This document shows, one piece after another, positions 1 through 6,744 of a stretch of DNA of 10,671 bases. Each line of letters starts with the position of its first letter. The first letter of the stretch is position 1. The notes beneath the pieces were generated by a model, which was given only the letters and a program-made list of their open reading frames with translations, did no database searches and was not told the DNA's origin. A program made the translations under genes and the position numbers. The DNA is from Chloroflexota bacterium (lineage in GTDB: Bacteria; Chloroflexota; Limnocylindria; QHBO01): assembly GCA_029865285.1 (NCBI GenBank), contig JAOUHE010000054.1, forward strand, positions 1-10,671, in the 5' to 3' direction.

Positions 1-1
1 C

Positions 2-706
2 GACAGCTTTCTCGTCCTCGCCACCGTGGACAAGGCGGCCGGCTACAAGGGCATCACCGCCTTCATTGTTGAGCGCGGCTTCCCCGGATTCAGCACCGAC
101 TCGCTCCATGGCAAGCTCGGCGTGCGCGCCGGCAACACCGGGATCCTGTACTTCAGCGATTGCGAAGTGCCGGTCGCCAACCGGGTCGGCGAGGAGGGCG
201 AGGGGTTCACGATCGCCATGAGCGCCATCGACCAGGGCCGCTACACGGTCGCGGCAGGTTCGGTCGGCCTGGCGCAGGCATGTCTGGACGCATCGGTCAA
301 GTACGCGCACGAGCGCAAGGCGTTCGGCGAGGAGATCGGCCGTCACCAGCTGGTCAAGCAGATGCTCGCCAACATGTACGCCGGCATCGAGGCGGGGCGA
401 CTGCTCGTCTTCAAGGCCGGTTGGACCAAGAACTCCGGGGCGCGCAGCACCCGCGAGACGAGCCTGGCCAAGTGGTTCAGCACGGACCACGCCGTGCAGA
501 GCGCCCTTGACGCGATCCAGATCCACGGCGCGTATGGCTACTCCGACGAGTACCCGGTCGAGCGCTACCTGCGCAACAGCAAGGGATCGGTCATTTACGA
601 GGGAACCAGCCAGATCCACACCCTGATGCAGGCCGATTACCTGCTCGGCTACCGCCGCGACCGCCCGTTGCGAATGCCCCAGCCGCCATTCGAAGGGGAG
701 ATGTAG
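2..706 (+). CDS. Acyl-CoA dehydrogenase, C-terminal part (5' end outside window)
   Basis: FAD-dependent flavoenzyme that introduces an alpha,beta double bond into an acyl-CoA thioester, cytoplasmic, in fatty-acid or related acyl-CoA breakdown. The frame is open from base 2, so the gene starts upstream; a GTG at 26 is internal. About 234 residues are visible, covering the end of the middle beta domain (KLGVRAGNTG, then FSDCEVPVANRVGEEGEGF) and the whole C-terminal helical domain (YAHERKAFGEEIGRHQ, QIHGAYGYSDEYPVERY). The YEGTSQIH motif contains the usual catalytic-base glutamate (codon 599-601), so the active site looks intact. Substrate chain length cannot be read from this fragment. The stop is 11 bases from the stop of the convergent membrane-protein gene, and no clear terminator hairpin is seen between them. 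Family assignment is firm; the exact subfamily is open. Confidence 0.93.
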   Translation, partial: DSFLVLATVDKAAGYKGITAFIVERGFPGFSTDSLHGKLGVRAGNTGILYFSDCEVPVANRVGEEGEGFTIAMSAIDQGRYTVAAGSVGLAQACLDASVKYAHERKAFGEEIGRHQLVKQMLANMYAGIEAGRLLVFKAGWTKNSGARSTRETSLAKWFSTDHAVQSALDAIQIHGAYGYSDEYPVERYLRNSKGSVIYEGTSQIHTLMQADYLLGYRRDRPLRMPQPPFEGEM

Positions 707-717
707 CGGGACTGGCG

Positions 718-1278
718 TCAGGTGTCCGCGTCGTCCTCGGATCCCTCGAGTGGGCGGCGCGGCGAGAGCGCCGTCCCGCCGGTCGGTGGAACGGAACGCA
801 TCCGGACGCCCGGGCGAGGCACGCCGCGGGGCGTGAGCGACAACGCAGCAAGCACGGCCGCGGGCAGCAGGACCAGCAGCCCGGCAGCGGCGGGGAGCGT
901 GTACGCGAAGGTGACCGGGTCGGGTCCAATGAATCGCGCAACAGGCAGGAATCCGAGCGCGGCCGCCCACCAGAGTCCGGCGCCGATCAGCGCCGGCACG
1001 ACCAGGATGCGGCGCCACCAACCTCCCTCTACTGCGATCGCCGTCGCTCCTCCCGCGAGGCCGCCAACCGCTCCCGCCAGTGAGATCACCACGCCGAGTG
1101 GCACCCAGGGCAAACGCCCGATCCAGTAGCCGTCTACGAGTGAAAGACCCGGATTGTTGAGGACCTCGACCCAGGCGTAGACGAGCAGGATCGAGGGTCC
1201 GACGACCATCAGCCACAGCGACGCGCTGCTCATCTGGCGCGCGGCGCGGACGATTGGCGCTCGTTCAGACTCGGCCAT
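718..1278 (-). CDS. Uncharacterised four-pass membrane protein
   Basis: I do not recognise this 186-residue protein. It has about four hydrophobic segments (residues ~20-40, 58-83, 90-112, 125-148) and a soluble, Pro/Arg-rich tail (149-186) that ends in an acidic stretch. No catalytic motif is visible. The frame stays open upstream to 1551, but that extension is Ser/Arg/Pro-rich, lacks the membrane pattern and runs through the opposite-strand gene. The ATG at 1278 is preferred because a TATAGT-like -10 element lies exactly 7 bases upstream, which fits a leaderless transcript, and because the protein begins there with a sensible hydrophilic N-terminus (MAESERAPIV). It shares its promoter region with the divergent membrane-protein gene at 1301, so the two may be expressed together. 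The function is unknown. Confidence 0.72.
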   Translation of the reverse strand: MAESERAPIVRAARQMSSASLWLMVVGPSILLVYAWVEVLNNPGLSLVDGYWIGRLPWVPLGVVISLAGAVGGLAGGATAIAVEGGWWRRILVVPALIGAGLWWAAALGFLPVARFIGPDPVTFAYTLPAAAGLLVLLPAAVLAALSLTPRGVPRPGVRMRSVPPTGGTALSPRRPLEGSEDDADT

Positions 1279-1303
1279 GGGCGGCACTATACTCGCGGCC
1301 ATG
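1276..1303. promoter_or_regulatory. Symmetric divergent promoter with leaderless starts on both strands
   Basis: The gap between the two start codons is only 22 bases. On the plus strand TATACT (1288-1293) is followed by 7 bases and ATG 1301. On the minus strand TATAGT (1291 down to 1286) is followed by 7 bases and ATG 1278. The two hexamers share the central TATA (1288-1291), and the layout is symmetric about 1289.5. A -10 box about 7 bases before a start codon is the known layout for leaderless mRNAs in GC-rich bacteria. Neither side has room for a Shine-Dalgarno sequence within a leader. A weak -35-like TTCAGA (1264-1269) lies 18 bases before the plus-strand -10; none is clear for the minus strand. 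Confidence 0.62.
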
Positions 1304-1846
1304 AGTCGAACCGTCGAGCTGTCACTCGGCCTGATGCTGCTTGCGATCGGGGTGCTGGTGCTTGCCAGCCAGGCGATCGGTGACTGGATCTCTGGCCTTG
1401 GGATCAGCCGCGAGCTGCTCGCCTGGTGGCCGGTGCTGCTCGTCGCGCTTTCGCTCTTCTTCCTGGTCCCCTCGCTTGTCGGTCGACAGGACCCGCGCCT
1501 GCGCGCGGGCATGGTGATCCCCGGGGCGTTCCTCGCTGGTGTCGGCGGCACGCTTCTCTACACGAGCATCAACGACCGATGGACAGAGTGGTCGTACCTG
1601 TGGACCTCGATCCCGTTCTCGATCGGCCTTGGCCTGTATGCCGCTGGGCTGATCGCTGACCTGCCGGCATTCAAATGGATCGGATCGGGGATGGCGATCG
1701 GTGCGGGCGTTGCCTACCTCGCATTCGCCACCGCCTTTGGTGGTGAGGCGTTCCGGGTCGTCGGGGCGTTGGGCATCATCGCCCTCGGGCTGGCGCTCAT
1801 TGCCGGCGGGCTCGCCGAGCGGCTGAGCCGCAAGGGTCCGGCTTAG
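1301..1846 (+). CDS. Uncharacterised six-pass small membrane protein
   Basis: This 181-residue protein has about six hydrophobic segments (residues ~5-28, 40-60, 70-90, 100-119, 125-146, 152-172), short loops and a short basic C-terminus (SRKGPA). The AWWPVLLVALSLFFLV stretch resembles the W-P-hydrophobic repeats of LiaI/DUF5668-like membrane proteins, but this is a resemblance by eye, not a family assignment. An in-frame ATG at 1277 would add eight residues, but it overlaps the opposite-strand start codon and lies upstream of the -10 box; ATG 1301, 7 bases after TATACT, is the better start. Its TAG stop (1844-1846) overlaps the TAA stop of the peptidase gene on the other strand, so the genes meet tail to tail with no intergenic space. 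The function is unknown. Confidence 0.75.
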   Translation: MSRTVELSLGLMLLAIGVLVLASQAIGDWISGLGISRELLAWWPVLLVALSLFFLVPSLVGRQDPRLRAGMVIPGAFLAGVGGTLLYTSINDRWTEWSYLWTSIPFSIGLGLYAAGLIADLPAFKWIGSGMAIGAGVAYLAFATAFGGEAFRVVGALGIIALGLALIAGGLAERLSRKGPA

Positions 1847-3858
1847 CCCTCGATCGCGCGCACCCAGCGATCGAACCAGGCCAGGATCCGCTCCATCCGG
1901 TCGATCCTCCGGTCCGGGCGCCCGGTGCTCTTCATCTCGTGATGCTCCTCCGGGTAGGTGATGAACTCGACCTCGCGTCCGAGCACCCGGAGCGCCGTGA
2001 AGAGCTGCTCGTTGTCGGACATCGGGCAGACGCGATCCTCCTCCGCCTGCAGCATCAGCAGCGGCGTGGTGATGCTTGCGACGTTGCTCAACGGGGAGGT
2101 GGACCAGAGCTGCACCATCCCCTCGTGCGATAGCGGGTCGCCGAGCTTGGCGCGGCGGTTGTAGTGCACGCCAAAGTACGAGTTGGCCCACGCCGAGACC
2201 TGGTTGGCCACTCCGTTCTCGGCGACGGCGCCACTGAAACGATCCGTGGCGCCGACCAGCCACTGGGTCAGGTAGCCGCCGTACGAGAGCCCCATCACGC
2301 CTAGCCGCTGTGGGTCAGCCAGCCCACGGGCGATAACGTGGTCAACGGCAGCCAGGGCATCGGCGGCGTCGACGTCGCCCCATCGACCGTCGAGGGCGCG
2401 GATCCAGTCCGACCCGAACGTATTCGAGCCGCGGATGTTGGGCATCAGCACCCGGTAGCCGTGGCCGGCGAGCATGGTCGAGTCCATCGCGCCGCCCGGC
2501 GCCCAGCCACCGGTCGGGCCGCCGTGGATGTGCAGGATGGTGGGCAGCGGCTCGTCTCCGGCGTCCGCCGGTGACGCCAGCCACGCCTGCATCCGTCCCC
2601 CCGGCCCGTCGATCCAGAGCTCGTCCCAGCGGGGGAGCGGGAAGCGGTCCTGCCAGCCGGACCCGTTGCGAGTGAGGGCCCGCAGGTGCCCGACCGACTC
2701 GTGCTCGCTCGCCTCGATGGCGTAGATCTCGGCCGCGCGCCGGTCGTTTCCGGCGGCCAGCACCACGCGTCCCGCGCCCGTTGCGAGGGCAGCGCCGACC
2801 AGGCGTCCCGCGGGGACCAGCGGCGCGATCTCCCCAGCGGTCGTCACCCGGTGCGGGACGTTCCTCCCCTCCGAAGCGATGATCACCGCCACGGTCTCGT
2901 TGTCGATCCAGAGCGGACCCGGCGCGTCGTCGGTCTGCACCATGTCCGCCCAGGCGTCGCAGCCTACCGATCGATCGAGTTCGGCCGTGAGTGGCCGCGG
3001 CGCGCCCCCTTCGACGGGCGCCACCCAGAGCCCGGTCAGGACATGGTCCGCCGGATCGGGGACATCGGTGCCGACGAAGGCGATCTGCCGGCCGTCGGGG
3101 GAGATCGCCGGCCGATCGGCGTCACCGGCCAGGCTCGCCAGTGTGCGGACCTCGCCGCCACCGGCCGGGACGCGGAAGAGCTGACTGCGGGGAGAGATGT
3201 TCCGGTCGGGCCCCATGTCGGCGGCGAACGCCAGCCAGGTTCCATCCGGCGCCCAGCAGGTTGTGGTCACGTCGAAATCGCCCGATGTCAGCTGGTGAGG
3301 TCGCGCGCCGGCGCGTGCTGCTGCGACGAACAGGTGTGCGCGACGCGCGAGGTGGCCGGACTCGTCGTCGCGGAAGTCGGTTCGGGTGATGCGGCGCGCC
3401 CGCAGCGCCTTCCCCTTCACCTCCGTGCCGACTGCAAACCGATGCTCCCCTGCCTGCGCGGTGAACGCCAGGAGCTTCCCGTCGGGGCTCCAGCGGGGCG
3501 AGGCCGCACCGTGTCGCATGCGCGTCACCTGCCGCGGCGGCCCGCCGGTGAGGGGTGTGAGCCAGATCTGCGCCTCGCCCGCGGTACCGCCGGCCGGACC
3601 ACGGACGAAGGCGACCAGGCGCCCGTCCGGCGAGATCGCCGGTGAACCGTCTCGGGTCAGCCCATCAGTCAACCTGCGTGCTCGGCCCCCCGACCAGCCG
3701 ACCGTCCACAGGTGCGAGCGGTAGTGGCCGCCGACCACCGTGCGGCGCGCGTAGACAACCAGGCTCCCGTCCCGCGACAGCTCGAACGACTCGATGGCGG
3801 CTTGGGCGGAGACCAGCTCGCGGCCATTCGGCAGGGTTCTCGGCAGGGTTCTTGGCAT
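1843..3858 (-). CDS. S9-family (prolyl oligopeptidase / acylaminoacyl peptidase-like) serine peptidase
   Basis: Predicted cytoplasmic serine peptidase of 671 residues that cleaves short peptides. The N-terminal half is a beta-propeller of TolB/WD40-like blades, with repeats such as SPAISPDGRLVAFVRG, SPRWSPDGKLLAFTA and RPAISPDGRQIAFVGT; a propeller restricts access to the active site in this family. The C-terminal part is an alpha/beta hydrolase domain with the oxyanion-hole motif HGGP (445-448), nucleophile Ser525 in GLSYGG, Asp608 in EEDRVCP and probable catalytic His640 in EEHHEMKS. The triad looks complete and the length is normal. No signal peptide is seen. The start at 3858 (MPRTLPRTL) is chosen because a TATGCT -10-like box ends 7 bases before it; a longer version from 3903 would add 15 residues upstream of that signal. 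The gene diverges from a peptide-type ABC importer, which suggests hydrolysis of imported peptides (inference). Exact specificity is not readable. Confidence 0.92.
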   Translation of the reverse strand: MPRTLPRTLPNGRELVSAQAAIESFELSRDGSLVVYARRTVVGGHYRSHLWTVGWSGGRARRLTDGLTRDGSPAISPDGRLVAFVRGPAGGTAGEAQIWLTPLTGGPPRQVTRMRHGAASPRWSPDGKLLAFTAQAGEHRFAVGTEVKGKALRARRITRTDFRDDESGHLARRAHLFVAAARAGARPHQLTSGDFDVTTTCWAPDGTWLAFAADMGPDRNISPRSQLFRVPAGGGEVRTLASLAGDADRPAISPDGRQIAFVGTDVPDPADHVLTGLWVAPVEGGAPRPLTAELDRSVGCDAWADMVQTDDAPGPLWIDNETVAVIIASEGRNVPHRVTTAGEIAPLVPAGRLVGAALATGAGRVVLAAGNDRRAAEIYAIEASEHESVGHLRALTRNGSGWQDRFPLPRWDELWIDGPGGRMQAWLASPADAGDEPLPTILHIHGGPTGGWAPGGAMDSTMLAGHGYRVLMPNIRGSNTFGSDWIRALDGRWGDVDAADALAAVDHVIARGLADPQRLGVMGLSYGGYLTQWLVGATDRFSGAVAENGVANQVSAWANSYFGVHYNRRAKLGDPLSHEGMVQLWSTSPLSNVASITTPLLMLQAEEDRVCPMSDNEQLFTALRVLGREVEFITYPEEHHEMKSTGRPDRRIDRMERILAWFDRWVRAIEG

Positions 3859-3864
3859 GGTTCC
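3829..3864 (-). repeat. 12-bp tandem repeat spanning the peptidase start codon
   Basis: On the plus strand CGGCAGGGTTCT occurs at 3829-3840 and again, identically, at 3841-3852. A degenerate third unit, TGGCATGGTTCC (3853-3864, 9 of 12 matching), contains the start codon. On the coding strand the two perfect units encode the doubled PRTL-PRTL at residues 2-9. The array keeps the reading frame because the unit is a multiple of three. It looks like a small local duplication at the 5' end of the gene; any effect on expression is unknown. Confidence 0.85.
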
Positions 3865-3865
3865 G

Positions 3866-3871
3866 AGCATA
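3866..3871 (-). promoter_or_regulatory. -10 element of a leaderless peptidase promoter
   Basis: The minus strand reads TATGCT, then seven bases (CGGAACC), then ATG at 3858. This is the same 7-base spacing seen on both sides of the 1276-1303 promoter, and it supports a transcript starting at or near the A of the ATG. I see no clear -35 hexamer at 16-18 bases upstream. Confidence 0.5.
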
Positions 3872-3888
3872 GACGACCTGCCGATTCT

Positions 3889-3921
3889 TCTGGACTGCGC
3901 CACCGCGCGTGTGCCATTCTC
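3889..3921 (+). promoter_or_regulatory. Possible sigma70-type promoter for the ABC importer operon
   Basis: A weak TGGACT (-35-like) is followed after about 18 bases by CATTCT (-10-like), leaving a leader of roughly 35 bases that contains a Shine-Dalgarno sequence. The matches are partial, and the region also overlaps sequence upstream of the divergent peptidase. Treat this as a candidate only. Confidence 0.25.
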
Positions 3922-3949
3922 GTGCGGTCCCGGTTTCGGTCACGGCCCC

Positions 3950-3957
3950 AAGGAGAG
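3950..3957 (+). promoter_or_regulatory. Ribosome binding site that fixes the lipoprotein start
   Basis: AAGGAGAG lies just before the ATG at 3962, with a spacing typical of a strong Shine-Dalgarno sequence. It decides the start against the open frame running upstream to 3794, and the resulting protein begins directly with a lipoprotein signal peptide. Confidence 0.8.
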
Positions 3958-3961
3958 TCGC

Positions 3962-5656
3962 ATGCGTTCGTCCCGATCAGTCCTTCTGCCGGCGCTTGCC
4001 GCACTCAGCATCATCGTCGCTGCCTGCACCTCAACCTCACCCTCGGAGTCATCCGGCCCTTCGGGGAGCAGCGCGCCGGCGAGCGGAGGAACCGTCCGCG
4101 TCGGGATCGGTGGCTTTCCCGACAGTCTGAACCCGGGCAACGGACTCCTGAGCGAGTCCTACACGCTCTACGAGCTGGTCTACGACACACCGATCGGTCT
4201 GACCCCCGATGGTGACTACGTGCCGGAGCTGGCGAAGAGCTGGTCGGTGAGCGATGACGGGCTGACGTGGAGCGTCGAGCTCGTGGACAACGCCACCTTC
4301 CACGACGGGACTGCCCTGACCGCGGAGGATCTGAAATTCTCGCTTGAGCTGTACCGAGATACGGTGGACTTCCCCTACATGCCGGCGTATCCCGACGTGT
4401 TTGAGACGATCGAGGCGGTGGATGCCACCCACCTGACCATCACCACCGCTGAGCCGATCGGGAACTTCGAGTCGCGAATGGTCTTCATCTACGTCATCCC
4501 CAAGCACATCTGGGAGTCGGTTGACGATCCCGTCGCTTTCCAGAACGAGGAGATGATCGGCTCCGGCCCGTTCAAGTTCGTCGAGAGCGAGCAGGGCCAG
4601 TTCACCCGACTCGCCGCGAACAAGGACTACTGGGGTGACGCACCGAAGATCGATGAGGTGATCTTCCAGACCTACGACAACGCCGATGCGCGCGTGGCCG
4701 CGCTTGTCAATGGCGACATCGACATGATCACCGAGTTCCCGAACACCGCTGTCGCCACGCTCCGCAATGCGGAGAACGTGGAGGTGGTCGTCGCCGATCC
4801 GGTGAGCGGCGATCTGCGCGACATCATCCCGAACATCGTCGATCCAGAGAACTGCCCGGTCGACGAGGGCGGCGTCTGCACCGGCCATCCCGCCCTGCTC
4901 GATGTCCAGGTCCGCAAGGCCCTGGCCATGGCGATGGACAAGCAGCAGATCATCGACGTGGCCCTGCTGAGCCTTGGCTCGCCGGGCCTCTCGATGGTGC
5001 CGCGTGGACTTGGCGACTTCTTCGCCGATGACGTGAGTGACTATGCCTTCGACGTCTCGGGGGCGAACGACCTGCTCGACACGGCGGGCTATGCGGACAC
5101 CAACGGCGACGGAATCCGAGAGTGCCTGCCGAGCCAGGACTGCCCGACCGGTGACCTGACCTTCCGCTTCAACTTCCCCGACGACATCGACTCGGGGCCG
5201 CGCGAGGCGGACATGCTCAAGGCGATGTGGCAGGAGATCGGCGTGAAGATCGAGATCCAGGCGCTGGATGCCGATACGCTCACCAGCATCTGCTGCCCGA
5301 CGTTTGACTTCGACCTGATTCTGTGGGGCTGGGGCTCCGATCCCGATCCGGCATTCCTGCTCGGTGTCGCGCTGTGCGACGAGATCCCGACCGGCTTCAG
5401 CGAGACCGGGTACTGCAATCCCGATTACGACGAGTTGTACGTCCGCCAGGGCGTGGAGCCCGACCACCAGGCGAGAGTGGCGATCGTCCACGAGATGCAG
5501 CAGATCCTGGTGGATGACGTGGTCTACATGATCCCGTACTACGCCAGCAGCACTCAGGCCTACCGGTCCGATCGGTTCACCGGATGGGTGACGGGACCGA
5601 CCACGATCGGCCTCGAGGATCCGAGCTCGCTCGGGGTCATCTCAAAGGTTCAGTAG
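3962..5656 (+). CDS. Family 5 extracellular solute-binding lipoprotein (peptide-type ABC importer)
   Basis: Captures substrate outside the cell and delivers it to the permeases encoded downstream; 564 residues, usual for the DppA/OppA family. Residues 1-22 form a lipoprotein signal peptide: basic MRSSR, a hydrophobic core, then VAAC with the lipidated Cys22. A Ser/Gly/Pro linker (about 23-41) precedes the binding domain. Family 5 features include ELAKSWSVSDDGLTWSVEL, FHDGTALTAEDLKFSLE and, late in the protein, DLILWGWGSDPDP. An aspartate-rich DTNGDGIRE loop (379-387) resembles a calcium-binding loop and is often seen in this family. Eight further cysteines occur as close neighbours (298/306, 388/394, 444/445, 472/485), suggesting disulfides in the exported protein. 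Peptides are the likely substrate class, but family 5 proteins also bind nickel, sugars and other solutes, so specificity is unproven. Confidence 0.93.
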   Translation: MRSSRSVLLPALAALSIIVAACTSTSPSESSGPSGSSAPASGGTVRVGIGGFPDSLNPGNGLLSESYTLYELVYDTPIGLTPDGDYVPELAKSWSVSDDGLTWSVELVDNATFHDGTALTAEDLKFSLELYRDTVDFPYMPAYPDVFETIEAVDATHLTITTAEPIGNFESRMVFIYVIPKHIWESVDDPVAFQNEEMIGSGPFKFVESEQGQFTRLAANKDYWGDAPKIDEVIFQTYDNADARVAALVNGDIDMITEFPNTAVATLRNAENVEVVVADPVSGDLRDIIPNIVDPENCPVDEGGVCTGHPALLDVQVRKALAMAMDKQQIIDVALLSLGSPGLSMVPRGLGDFFADDVSDYAFDVSGANDLLDTAGYADTNGDGIRECLPSQDCPTGDLTFRFNFPDDIDSGPREADMLKAMWQEIGVKIEIQALDADTLTSICCPTFDFDLILWGWGSDPDPAFLLGVALCDEIPTGFSETGYCNPDYDELYVRQGVEPDHQARVAIVHEMQQILVDDVVYMIPYYASSTQAYRSDRFTGWVTGPTTIGLEDPSSLGVISKVQ

Positions 5657-5680
5657 CAGCGAACGCGGGATCGCGCAGAT

Positions 5681-5709
5681 GATCGGCGGGGCACAGCGCC
5701 CCGCCGATC
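5681..5709 (+). promoter_or_regulatory. Intercistronic hairpin between binding-protein and permease genes
   Basis: A perfect 12-bp stem, GATCGGCGGGGC (5681-5692) with GCCCCGCCGATC (5698-5709), closes a 5-base loop, ACAGC. It starts 24 bases after the lipoprotein stop and ends 22 bases before the permease start. No U-tract follows, so it is not a classic terminator. In many importer operons a hairpin here protects the upstream binding-protein message or partly stops transcription, giving more binding protein than membrane subunits. That role is inferred. Confidence 0.65.
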
Positions 5710-5731
5710 TGGTCCTCGCAGGAGTGAGCGG

Positions 5732-6739
5732 GTGAAGGGACGCGGCGCCTACCTGGCATCGAGGGTCGGCTGGGCGCTGCTGACCATCTTCGTCGTCATC
5801 ACCTTCAACTTCCTCCTCTTCCGCATTCTGCCCGGCGACCCGGCCCGCAACGTCAGCAAGGACCCTCGGCTCACGCCCGCCACGGTGGCGGCCCTGACCG
5901 AGCGGTTCGGCCTCGACAAGCCGGTACTCATCAATACCGAGAGCGGGAACCCGTTCGACTCGCAGTACTTCATCTACCTCGGCTCGCTGACCCGCGCCGA
6001 CCTGGGGATCAGCTATGCCTTCCGCGACCGATCGGTGGGGGAGATGCTGGGCGGCGCGCTGGTCAACACCCTCTGGCTGATCCTGCCGGCGCAGATACTG
6101 TCGATCATCCTCGGCATGCTCCTGGGGCTGCTGGCGGCGTGGCGGCGCGGTCACGCCCTCGACCTGTCGGCGCTCATCTTCAGTCTGCTGATGTGGTCGC
6201 TGCCGACCTTCTTCCTGGGGATCGTCCTCCTCTTCGCCGGCTCGGCCTGGTTCGGGCTGCCCACCGCCGGCCGGATCACCGTCGGCGCCGACTTCGGGTC
6301 GTACTGGGAGGAGCTCGCCGACATCGGGCGACACCTGCTGATGCCCACCCTCGCCTTTACGCTGGTGCTGCTGGGCGAGTACATGCTGATCATGCGCAGC
6401 AGCGTGATCGAGGTCTTCAGCGAGGACTACATCCTCACCGCCAAGGCCAAGGGTCTGACCACGCTCCAGATCATCCGCGACCACGCCCTGCGCAACGCGA
6501 TGCTGCCGATGGTGACGCTGATCGCCATCAACCTGGGCTTCACCGTGTCGGGCGCCATCCAGATCGAGTCGGTCTTTTCCTGGCCCGGCATCGGGTCGCT
6601 GACGGTGAGCGCCGTTCGCGATCGCGACTACCCGGTGTTGCAGGGTGCCTTTCTGCTGCTGGCCATCGCCGTGGTGATCGCCAACCTCGCCGCCGACCTG
6701 GTCTATGGCTGGCTCGACCCGCGGGTCTCGGAAGCGTGA
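5732..6739 (+). CDS. DppB-type ABC transporter permease
   Basis: Inner-membrane subunit of the peptide-type importer, 335 residues, normal for the family. Hydrophobic segments lie at about 12-32, 108-138, 144-172, 202-222, 256-280 and 305-325. The N-terminal FLLFRILPGDPA and the large loop with LTERFGLDKP are typical of DppB/OppB. The cytoplasmic coupling loop that contacts the ATPase is clear at EDYILTAKAKGL (231-242), followed by HALRNAMLP. The start is GTG at 5732, supported by AGGAG at 5720-5724 seven bases upstream. The next gene begins 5 bases after the TGA stop, so the two are probably translated in a coupled way. Substrate follows that of the binding protein. Confidence 0.93.
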   Translation: MKGRGAYLASRVGWALLTIFVVITFNFLLFRILPGDPARNVSKDPRLTPATVAALTERFGLDKPVLINTESGNPFDSQYFIYLGSLTRADLGISYAFRDRSVGEMLGGALVNTLWLILPAQILSIILGMLLGLLAAWRRGHALDLSALIFSLLMWSLPTFFLGIVLLFAGSAWFGLPTAGRITVGADFGSYWEELADIGRHLLMPTLAFTLVLLGEYMLIMRSSVIEVFSEDYILTAKAKGLTTLQIIRDHALRNAMLPMVTLIAINLGFTVSGAIQIESVFSWPGIGSLTVSAVRDRDYPVLQGAFLLLAIAVVIANLAADLVYGWLDPRVSEA

Positions 6740-6744
6740 GCTGA

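Noticed and set aside
1279..1551. N-terminal extension of the minus-strand membrane protein up to 1551
   Set aside because: The 91 extra residues are Ser/Arg/Pro-rich and antisense to the divergent gene; ATG 1278 has a correctly placed -10 box.
1322..2263. 313-residue open frame on the minus strand, across the membrane protein and peptidase end
   Set aside because: Arg/Gln/Pro-rich, no hydrophobic or domain pattern, and it overlaps two well-supported genes in other frames.
2686..3645. 319-residue open frame on the plus strand, inside the peptidase gene
   Set aside because: Arg/Gly-rich shadow of the beta-propeller coding region; the minus-strand frame has the blade repeats and continues into a complete catalytic domain.
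3794..3961. Longer start for the binding lipoprotein
   Set aside because: It would bury the lipoprotein signal peptide internally and overlap the peptidase 5' end; a strong Shine-Dalgarno sequence supports ATG 3962.
4049..5491. 480-residue open frame on the minus strand, opposite the lipoprotein gene
   Set aside because: Its product is rich in Arg, His, Asp and Val with no recognisable domain, as expected from the reverse strand of a GC-rich gene. The plus-strand frame has a signal peptide, Shine-Dalgarno sequence and clear family motifs.
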